From NCBI RefSeq assembly GCF_009873495.1, contig NZ_CP046703.1, positions 434,001 to 498,000 of the forward strand: 64,000 bases of DNA, given 5' to 3'. Positions 45,014 through 51,661 of this stretch are shown one piece after another; position 1 is the stretch's first letter, and every line of letters starts with the position of its first letter. A model generated the notes under the pieces. The model saw only the letters and a program-made list of their open reading frames with translations, searched no databases and had not been told where the DNA came from. A program made the position numbers and the translations under genes. The DNA is from Nostoc sp. ATCC 53789. GTDB taxonomy: Bacteria; Cyanobacteriota; Cyanobacteriia; Cyanobacteriales; Nostocaceae.

Positions 45014-46498
45014 ATGACAATACAGCTTCTGAACGATCGCTATCAAGTTATCCGCACACTGGGCGCTGGTGGGTTTGGTGAAACCTATCTAGCAGAAGAT
45101 ACCTATATGCCCTCAAAGCGCCATTGTGTGGTTAAACAGTTAAGACCAATTCACAATAATCCCCAAATTTACCAGTTAGTGCAAGAGAGGTTTCAACGGG
45201 AAGCAGCTATTCTCGAAGAACTCGGTGGTGCAAATGACCAAATTCCAGCATTGTATGCCTATTTTTCCTCTGGCGGACAATTTTACTTAGTTCAGGAGTG
45301 GGTTGAAGGCGATACCCTAACTGGAAGAGTTCAAAAGCAGGGGCTATTTAGTGAAGGCGCTGTCCAGGAATTATTCATGAATTTATTACCCGTCCTGGAT
45401 TATGTTCACTCTAAGCACATCGTTCACCGCGATATTAAACCGGATAACATCATTGTGCGTCATCGTGATGGTAAACCAGTGCTGATTGATTTTGGCGCTA
45501 TCCGGGAGTCAATGGGAACCGTAGTAAATTCTCAAGGCAATCCTACCAGTTCGATTGTGATTGGTACACCTGGCTATATGCCGAGTGAACAAGCCGCAGG
45601 TAGGCCAGTTTATTCGAGTGATTTATACAGTTTAGGAATGACGATAATTTATTTACTCACTGGTAAACAGGCGCAACAACTAGAGACGGATTCCCAGACG
45701 GGTGAAATTGTATGGCGACAGTATGCGAGTCATGTTAGTCCAATCATAGCAGGAGCGATTGATAAAGCGATCGCATATCATCCGCGCGATCGCTACCCCA
45801 CAGCTAGAGCAATGCTGGATACTTTGCAGAACATCGCAAATCCAATTCCACCAACGCAACCTATCTTGACTCAACCGACTATAGTTTCTGCACCACCACC
45901 TCAGACATTACCTGTCAAACCACAGCCGAATCCTCAAGGTAATAGTCAGAATAATATCCTTATGGGCAGTTTGATTGCAGGTGGGCTAATCGGTGCATCT
46001 GTGATTATTAGCCAGGTATTAACAAAACCTACTCAATCTACAGCAGACAAAACAGTGTTACCTTCAGAAACACCGTCAACTATCACCAGCCCAGTCATAG
46101 AAACTCCTAAATTTATACCAACTACCCCATCTGTTCCTACTCAACCCTCATCTGTTCCTACTCAAATTACACCCGCCCCAACGACATCAATACCGCCAGT
46201 AAGTACCACAACTGCCAACACTTATTTATGGCTTTCCCAAAGACTTGTAAATGATGCAGATTTGGATGGTAAAGACGGTTTTGAACTAGATATTATGCGA
46301 AATTCGATTTTTGCTAGTCACGGCCGCCGTTTTGATACTCCTGGATTACAAGATTACTTTGATAACCAACCTTGGTATAAACCTATATATTCACCAAAAG
46401 CGTTTCCATCTAAATTGCTGTCAAAATTAGAGCAACAGAATATTGAGTATATCAACAAATATCAAGAACGTTACGGCTTGAGATATTTTAAGAAATAA
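45014..46498 (+). CDS. Membrane-anchored Ser/Thr kinase with C-terminal YARHG domain
   Basis: 494 residues. Kinase domain 1-275: glycine loop GAGGFG (17-22), K41, catalytic HRDIKPDN starting at H138, IDFGAIRE at 158-165, and GTPGYMPSEQ. A Pro/Thr-rich linker is interrupted by a transmembrane segment (about 314-336), then a second Pro/Thr-rich linker and the YARHG domain (about 400-490) with RNSIFASHGRRFDTPGLQDYF and a WYKP motif. YARHG domains are extracytoplasmic and may sense or bind the cell wall. The kinase phosphorylates cytoplasmic proteins. Intact catalytic residues suggest activity. Confidence 0.9.
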   Translation: MTIQLLNDRYQVIRTLGAGGFGETYLAEDTYMPSKRHCVVKQLRPIHNNPQIYQLVQERFQREAAILEELGGANDQIPALYAYFSSGGQFYLVQEWVEGDTLTGRVQKQGLFSEGAVQELFMNLLPVLDYVHSKHIVHRDIKPDNIIVRHRDGKPVLIDFGAIRESMGTVVNSQGNPTSSIVIGTPGYMPSEQAAGRPVYSSDLYSLGMTIIYLLTGKQAQQLETDSQTGEIVWRQYASHVSPIIAGAIDKAIAYHPRDRYPTARAMLDTLQNIANPIPPTQPILTQPTIVSAPPPQTLPVKPQPNPQGNSQNNILMGSLIAGGLIGASVIISQVLTKPTQSTADKTVLPSETPSTITSPVIETPKFIPTTPSVPTQPSSVPTQITPAPTTSIPPVSTTTANTYLWLSQRLVNDADLDGKDGFELDIMRNSIFASHGRRFDTPGLQDYFDNQPWYKPIYSPKAFPSKLLSKLEQQNIEYINKYQERYGLRYFKK

Positions 46499-47168
46499 GT
46501 TTAGGCAAGAGGTAACTGGAAAGAAAGCTTTTTGAATTGTAATGAGTTTTTTCAAAAATCAATCAAATATGAGCCTTATATGTTGCTAGGGTCGTACTAG
46601 TGTAAGCGGTTACACTCGATACATTTATTGCAAATATTCTTGTAAATGCTATAACTTCTAAGTATATTAGCTTGAACTTATCAAAGGATTTATTGCTACT
46701 TATTAGATAATATCTAGGTTGTCTGGTGTAATATACTAGACTTATGACTAGATATTTAATAGCCTAAAATCGCTAGATATTAAAGACTAGTCCTACCGAA
46801 GCCTATATGGAGTGAGAGCTAAACTGTTTTTTTCTACGCCAAATTCCATCTCTAGATACTAGGCCGTTTCAGAACCAGGCATTTATATTTAATATATAAA
46901 ATTGCTATCTCAAACATTAGCAATCGATAAGTTAAAGAAATGCCATTTTTATAATTTCTTTGTTATTTTGTATTTAACGGGACAGTTCTTCCCGATTTGG
47001 TGGGCTTAAATAACAATTAGTTAGACAATTTCCCTCCAAAGATGCATGTAAATTCTTTGCGTTGTGCTTATTTTTCTGCATAATCTCCAAGCATAATGCA
47101 AATTGGCTCGACAGATTAGATGTGTAATATTCCAATTCGGCAAATAGTTCATCTACACAAGGAAAACC
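46499..47168. other. Intergenic region, 670 bp
   Basis: AT-rich and without a gene I accept. It opens with a dispersed repeat (46519-46575). A run of CTAGATAT/CTAGATA motifs follows (46730-46860). Nothing else recognised. Confidence 0.5.
46519..46575. repeat. Dispersed repeat, copy 1
   Basis: GAAAGAAAGCTTTTTGAATTG through TTTTTTCAAAAATCAATC to AAATATGAGCC matches, in inverted orientation, 51567-51625, with a few indels. Both copies follow the 3' end of a gene. Confidence 0.75.
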
Positions 47169-47540
47169 TTGCCTACTACTATGCTTAATATAAAGAATCA
47201 GCGTATTTTTTTGCCTGCGTTTATTCAACCTTTAGGACAAAATAATCAAGCAGATAGCAAAAAGGAATTAGCTAAATCTAAATTAGATTTATTGCAACCA
47301 TTACGTCAATGGCTGGATGAAATTGAGATTCAAAATCGAAAATTAGCGAAATTTATTGCTAAACTGATTCCTGCTCAGTGTCCATTCGAGCGTGATATCA
47401 AGCTTTTTGGCCGCAAAATAGGACACATTCCGCCAATGTGCAAACTCAATCCGCTTTATAACGAACTTGTCTACTTGCGTTTTCGCGCTTTGTGTTATTT
47501 AGTAGATCAGTGTGGAGAGGATATTCAATCCTACTGCTGA
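47169..47540 (+). CDS. Mo-dependent nitrogenase C-terminal-family small protein, paralogue 2
   Basis: 123 residues. Residues 38-123 align closely with the protein at 40914-41201: both have the core IPAQCPFE, then DI.LFGRK, HIPPMCKLNPLY, a stretch ending LRF.ALCYL, and CGED before a terminal SYC. The first 35 residues are specific to this copy. An alternative start at 47181 would remove four residues. The family is cyanobacterial and its function unproven; the shared cysteines hint at metal binding. It is monocistronic. Confidence 0.82.
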   Translation: MPTTMLNIKNQRIFLPAFIQPLGQNNQADSKKELAKSKLDLLQPLRQWLDEIEIQNRKLAKFIAKLIPAQCPFERDIKLFGRKIGHIPPMCKLNPLYNELVYLRFRALCYLVDQCGEDIQSYC

Positions 47541-47561
47541 ACATAACTAGAAAAACGCAAC

Positions 47562-47835
47562 ATGGAAATTCAAATTGAGCATCAGCTATAAGACTTGAAC
47601 GCCTCAATGAATTGGGTGTCTATAAATGGGATATTTGGAGAAAGGAAGTCTCAAAATTCCCTTGGACTTATGATTCTCAAGAAACTTGCTACTTTTGGAA
47701 GGCGATGTGGTTGTTACTCCTGATGGTAGACAACCAGTGCAAATGGGTAAAGGCGATTTGGTGATTTTTCCGGCTGGAATGTCCTGCACCTGGGAAATTA
47801 CAAGCGACGTGAAAAAACATTATTACTTTGATTAA
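47562..47835 (+). pseudogene. Frameshifted cupin (DUF861-type) pseudogene
   Basis: ATG at 47562 opens MEIQIEHQL and stops at 47589-47591. In another frame ERLNELGVYKWDIWRKEVSKF continues, and after a one-base loss in a T run near 47693 the original frame resumes as EGDVVVTPDGRQPVQMGKGD and VIFPAGMSCTWEI..KKHYYFD to TAA at 47833-47835. Together these form a small single-domain cupin with the EGD, GD and PAG motifs of the cupin_3 group. Two frameshifts make it inactive. Confidence 0.8.
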
Positions 47836-48106
47836 TCAAGACTTAAGATTGATCCCCGTTCTTTTCTTGATGATCCACAAAACCAACATCTCACAACATC
47901 TCATAAATTTAGATTTTTCTTATAGGTGGGGTTCGCAATGAGAATCGTAGGATAAAGTAGCATATTTGGTAAATTGCTTATATCCATATCTGTCAAAACT
48001 CGTTGCGACTCCATCCCCTAAACAATATTTATAAAAATAGATAGCCTCATTTTCTCCATATTTGGCAGAAAGTTGATGGCAGATATCTAAAAGTATGAAA
48101 TTCATT

Positions 48107-48138
48107 GATCCCCGACAATTTTAGCGAAGTCGGGGATC
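48107..48138. terminator. Hairpin GATCCCCGAC/GTCGGGGATC
   Basis: Perfect 10-bp stem around a 12-bp loop, followed by TTGTT. It may act as a terminator or be another dispersed palindrome. Confidence 0.5.
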
Positions 48139-48215
48139 TTGTTCTTGAAATTTATCATAGCGATCGCCACTACTGGGAATCTTGGGAGTTCATAATCAAG
48201 TTAGTGGGAGTTTAA

Positions 48216-48340
48216 TCAATACTTTTCGGATAAACCCAATAATCTCTCTTTTGGTCTGGGGAAAGGTTAAAGGGCAATGGGGAAAGGGAAATTCAAACCC
48301 TTTCCCTTTCCCCTTTTCCCCAAAACCCGAAAAGTATTGA
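48216..48340. repeat. Nested inverted-repeat (MITE-like) element
   Basis: The ends TCAATACTTTTCGG and CCGAAAAGTATTGA are perfect 14-bp inverted repeats 125 bp apart. Inside, GGGGAAAGGG and CCCTTTCCCC arms form a second stem. No gene is inside. Confidence 0.75.
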
Positions 48341-48402
48341 GATGCTATTCAGCAGAGAAGGGTTTCGTCTTACCGCAATTTTATTGAGGAAAATCATTAA
48401 AA

Positions 48403-49149
48403 ATGTTACTGCATTTGAGTACTTGGCAAGAAGTCGAAGCTTATTTACAGCAGTCGAAGGGGATTATTTTCCCTATTGGTTCTACAGAACAACATGGGCC
48501 AACGGGGTTAATTGGTACTGATGCCATTTGTGCAGAAGCGATCGCAGCTGGTGTGGGTGATGCAACTGGCGCGATCGTTGGCCCTACAATCAATGTGGGC
48601 ATGGCACTGCATCATACTGCTTTTCCTGGCACAATCAGTCTGCGTCCTAGCACTTTAATTCAAGTAGTTCGAGATTATGTAACTTGTTTAGCCAAAGCTG
48701 GTTTTAGCAAGTTCTACTTTATCAATGGACATGGTGGTAATATTGCCACCCTTAAAGCGGCGTTCTCCGAAACTTATGCCCATTTAGAAGATTTGCAGAT
48801 TGCCAATGCTCAACAAGTGCAATGTCAAGTGGCAAACTGGTTTATGTGTGGTTCTGTATATAAGCTAGCTAAAGAGTTATATGGGGATCAAGAAGGTTCT
48901 CATGCAACGCCAAGTGAAGTAGCCCTCACCCAATACGTTTATCCAGAAGCGATTAAGCAAGCACCCCTTTCACCAGAAGTTGCAAGCGGACACAGGATTT
49001 ATAGTGCGGCTGACTTTCGAGTGCGTTATCCAGATGGACGTATGGGATCAAATCCTGGTTTAGCAACACCAGAACACGGAAAGCAATTTTATGATTTGGC
49101 GGTGAAAGAACTCAGCAATGGATATTTGGAATTTGTGAACGCAGATTGA
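48403..49149 (+). CDS. Creatininase-family amidohydrolase
   Basis: 248 residues. The metal-binding pattern of the family is present: GSTEQHG with E29 and H31, D40 in GTDA, NGHGGN at 108-113, and a later Glu near QEGSHATPSE. The family includes creatinine amidohydrolase, MftE and the FAPy deformylase ArfB, all zinc- or manganese-dependent amidohydrolases; the substrate here cannot be told from the sequence. It lies alone, just after a MITE-like element. The start is preceded by TGAGGAAAATC. Length and motifs are normal. Confidence 0.88.
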   Translation: MLLHLSTWQEVEAYLQQSKGIIFPIGSTEQHGPTGLIGTDAICAEAIAAGVGDATGAIVGPTINVGMALHHTAFPGTISLRPSTLIQVVRDYVTCLAKAGFSKFYFINGHGGNIATLKAAFSETYAHLEDLQIANAQQVQCQVANWFMCGSVYKLAKELYGDQEGSHATPSEVALTQYVYPEAIKQAPLSPEVASGHRIYSAADFRVRYPDGRMGSNPGLATPEHGKQFYDLAVKELSNGYLEFVNAD

Positions 49150-49270
49150 AGGGGGCAGGAGGCAAGGGGGCAGAAAGTAGAAACTCTATCTAATGTGTGA
49201 GTCCTGCATTTGTACTCTTTCCCTTTCCCCTTTCCCCTTTCCCCCTTAACCAAAAAGTATTGGGGCTACG
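49150..49270. repeat. Low-complexity element with GGGGGCAGG and CCCTTTCCCC arms
   Basis: GGGGGCAGGAGGCAAGGGGGC at one end and CCCTTTCCCCTTTCCCC at the other, ending in AAAAAGTATTGGGGCTACGCC. It is related to the element at 48216 and shares the AGTATTG end motif. Confidence 0.6.
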
Positions 49271-49293
49271 CCTACGCACTAATTCCTACAAGC

Positions 49294-49896
49294 TCAAAAT
49301 TTATTTTTTAATTGCCGCAATTGCCACATTTTCCAGAAATAGCTAGAAATCCAATTGGTAATCATGTGAGCGACAATCGGCACTAATAGGTTGCCCGTAA
49401 GCAAGGCGCTATATGCCAATATCATCCCAACAATTGTTGCCCAAATCACATAAGGCCATTGTTGAGAACCACTAAAATGCAAGATGCCAAAGCAAAAACT
49501 AGATACAATGACAGCCAGATGATCTAATCCTAAAGCTGACAGCATTACACCTCGAAATAACAATTCTTCACTCAACCCTGGTAGTAAACCGAGCCAAATT
49601 AAGTCTGGTAAGGCTAAGGGCTTCAGTACCACTTCTAGATAATAATCTGCACTTTTTCGATAGGGAGTCCAAACGCGATAAGCTATGCCACTTAAGGCGG
49701 TGATGACGAATCCCAATCCAACACCCAACAGCAAATCTTTCTCGTCCCACTTCCAGGAAAATAGGGAAAAGTTACCAAAGTGCAACGACAGTTTGGCGAC
49801 TATCAACAAAATGATTGCAGTCGCTCCCATCGCCCCAAGTACTTGGATGCGTGTCAGATATGGAATTTCTGGCTCTTGTTTTTGTTGTTCAATCAC
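49294..49896 (-). CDS. CPBP-family intramembrane metalloprotease
   Basis: 200 residues, strongly hydrophobic. The CAAX-protease/Abi motifs are present: E110-E111-x3-R115 (SEELLFRG), FGILH with H140, and a late VAHMITNW with H177 and N181. About five or six membrane segments can be drawn. Related proteins act on bacteriocin immunity, membrane-bound transcription factors or prenyl proteins; the substrate here is unknown. It is convergent with the creatininase-family gene and has no obvious partner. The family assignment is firm. Confidence 0.87.
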   Translation of the reverse strand: MIEQQKQEPEIPYLTRIQVLGAMGATAIILLIVAKLSLHFGNFSLFSWKWDEKDLLLGVGLGFVITALSGIAYRVWTPYRKSADYYLEVVLKPLALPDLIWLGLLPGLSEELLFRGVMLSALGLDHLAVIVSSFCFGILHFSGSQQWPYVIWATIVGMILAYSALLTGNLLVPIVAHMITNWISSYFWKMWQLRQLKNKF

Positions 49897-49947
49897 AGGT
49901 TTTTAGGGGAAGGGGCAGGGGGAAGCGGGCAGGGGGAAGATAGAACT

Positions 49948-49982
49948 CTAACTCTTGTACAGACGCGATTAATCGCGTCTCT
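49948..49982. repeat. Direct repeat flanking the DUF3326 gene, copy 1
   Basis: CTCTTGTACAGACGCGATTA and TCGCGTCTCT, containing the palindrome AGACGCGATTAATCGCGTCT. It lies just past the 3' end of the gene at 49991-51055. Confidence 0.7.
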
Positions 49983-49990
49983 CCTAACTC

Positions 49991-51055
49991 CTAACTTTTA
50001 ATTACTGGCTGCAAAGGTGATAGTTTGGGACGGAGAGCGGAGGGGTTAATGCCTGCTTTGTGTGCTACTAATACGCCTACTGCTTCTAAATATGAGTTTA
50101 CCTGTATAACTTTGATCCCCAACGGTTGAGGAGGAACTTTGATTAGAGTTTTATTTTCTTCTACTGTAATTATTTGGCATTGTCTTTGGCTTAAACTCAG
50201 TAAGGCACTGCTACCACAAGCATTTGCAGGTGCGATCGCAGCATCCACTTCATCTGCCCAAATATCTCCTTTTTCTGATGCAATCGCTCCTTTATCTATT
50301 ATAAATTGTGGGGCACGACTTAATCCTACAAGGACGCACGGCAAAAAGGTATAACCCAATTCTTCGGCGGCGGAACGGGGAGATAAATCAGCTTGTGGGG
50401 GTTCGCTCAAAAGGGCGGGAGAATGGGCGCAAGGAATTTGAAAGGTTCGCACTAGCAAATGGCTAATTACGGCTTCTGCACCCGCTAGGGGATCTACGCC
50501 TTCACCTTGACGATATTTCTGTACTGCTTCTGAGTCCATATCATCGGGGAAACGGGCAACAACTGCGATCGCTTCTGCCCCCGCTTTTTTAATTAATATC
50601 TCGGCTGCCCTTAACAAGCTATCTGGGTTGCCAATTGTTCCCCAACTAGCTCCCGATGCTGTAGTCCGCAATTCTACATTTAATGGTGCATCTGTAATTA
50701 CATAATCTGTTAGAGTCAATCCCAGAGTTGCTCTGACTGCATCGGCTGCTTGTATATGCCGTAGCCTTAACTCTGGCTCAATAGCTTGGTCTAAAAGCAA
50801 ACCTACTTTGTTGTTGCGGACTGGACGCAAACCCCACCACCCAGAGGCAAATTTGTCAAGTCCATAACCTTCAACATAGAAAGTATTTGGAAGGTTCCAA
50901 TACAAACTTGCGCCATTAAGGACATTGGGGTGAGTAATTAGGCGATCGCAAACCTGTGCGATGACTTTGGCAACAGGTAAAGCATCTCCTGCATAACCCC
51001 CAATGGCAGCCCCAATGCCAGTTGGTACGATTAAGATAGCGGTGTATGGACGCAT
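49991..51055 (-). CDS. DUF3326 family protein
   Basis: 354 residues, no signal peptide or membrane segment. The beginning PYTAILIVPTGIGAAIGGYAG and the later SRAPQFI and ACGSSALLSLS patterns are those of the conserved cyanobacterial DUF3326 family, whose role is unknown. Glycine-rich loops (GIGAAIGGYAGD) and a conserved NGASLYWNLPN suggest an enzyme. It is a single gene bordered on both sides by copies of the same direct repeat. The substrate or pathway cannot be inferred from neighbours. Confidence 0.78.
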   Translation of the reverse strand: MRPYTAILIVPTGIGAAIGGYAGDALPVAKVIAQVCDRLITHPNVLNGASLYWNLPNTFYVEGYGLDKFASGWWGLRPVRNNKVGLLLDQAIEPELRLRHIQAADAVRATLGLTLTDYVITDAPLNVELRTTASGASWGTIGNPDSLLRAAEILIKKAGAEAIAVVARFPDDMDSEAVQKYRQGEGVDPLAGAEAVISHLLVRTFQIPCAHSPALLSEPPQADLSPRSAAEELGYTFLPCVLVGLSRAPQFIIDKGAIASEKGDIWADEVDAAIAPANACGSSALLSLSQRQCQIITVEENKTLIKVPPQPLGIKVIQVNSYLEAVGVLVAHKAGINPSALRPKLSPLQPVIKS

Positions 51056-51099
51056 ATTGAGTTATGAGTTATGAATCAGAAGCCATCAAATACTAACTC

Positions 51100-51134
51100 C
51101 TAACTCTTGTACAGACGCGATTAATTGCGTCTCT
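51100..51134. repeat. Direct repeat flanking the DUF3326 gene, copy 2
   Basis: Same sequence as 49948-49982 except for one base (ATTAATTGCG instead of ATTAATCGCG), in the same orientation, upstream of the gene. Confidence 0.7.
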
Positions 51135-51184
51135 AATTCTATTGATCTCATTTTTCTGCTAAAACTATTATTGCTTGGCAAGAA

Positions 51185-51535
51185 GTGGAAGATTATCCCC
51201 AGTTGGAAGACCTTGTAGCCTTGGTTTATGGTTGGGATAAATTGGGAAATGAAACGCTAGAAGATGAAGTGATTGAGCTACTGGGCTTTGAGGATCTGGA
51301 TGATTTTTGCGATCGCATTACACCTGTAGAAGGAGATAAACTAGGGGGTTATCCAGAATGGGTACAGGGAATGGAATGTCCTGGCTGCCCCATTTGTCAG
51401 AAACCTATGCGTCAGGTTTTTCAACTGGCTTCTAAGGATAATATCCCTTATTCGTTTGGAGATATGGGTACTGGACACATTCTTCAGTGCAAGTCACACA
51501 AGCATGAGTTTGTCTTTGTTTGGGCTTGCAGCTAG
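51185..51535 (+). pseudogene. 5'-truncated DUF1963 (YwqG-like) remnant
   Basis: 116 codons from a GTG at 51185; the frame is open back to TGA at 51143-51145 without an ATG. The sequence matches only the C-terminal part expected of a DUF1963 protein: GDKLGGYPEWVQ, a CPGCPICQKPM metal-like motif, and GTGHILQCKSHKHEFVFVWAC at the end. Full-length members are about 250-300 residues. The missing N-terminus is replaced by the repeat at 51100-51134. Probably a decayed gene, though a short product from the GTG cannot be excluded. Confidence 0.65.
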
Positions 51536-51566
51536 GAAATCTTCATGAGCCTGATTATTAATTTAC

Positions 51567-51625
51567 TATAGGACTCATATTTGATTTTTGAAAAATACAA
51601 CTCAAAAGCCTTCTTTCCTATTGCC
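51567..51625. repeat. Dispersed repeat, copy 2 (inverted relative to copy 1)
   Basis: Read on the minus strand it gives GAAAGAAGGCTTTTGAGTTG, TTTTTCAAAAATCAAATATG and so on, matching 46519-46575 with small deletions. Confidence 0.75.
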
Positions 51626-51661
51626 TATTGCCTCATTCAGAAACTATAAGCAACTCATATT

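Larger units (their letters stand above)
47836..48402. other. Intergenic region with hairpin and MITE-like element
   Basis: Contains a perfect 10-bp hairpin (48107-48138), a GCGATCGC site (48160-48167) and a nested inverted-repeat element (48216-48340). No convincing gene; a 61-codon minus-strand frame at 47920-48105 is unsupported. Confidence 0.55.

Noticed and set aside
46974-47228. 84-residue minus-strand protein
   Set aside because: It overlaps the start of the nitrogenase-family gene, has no recognisable domain and no clear ribosome-binding site; it remains a weak possibility.
47920-48105. 61-residue minus-strand protein
   Set aside because: No family recognised, start abuts a hairpin, and the region is rich in decayed sequence.
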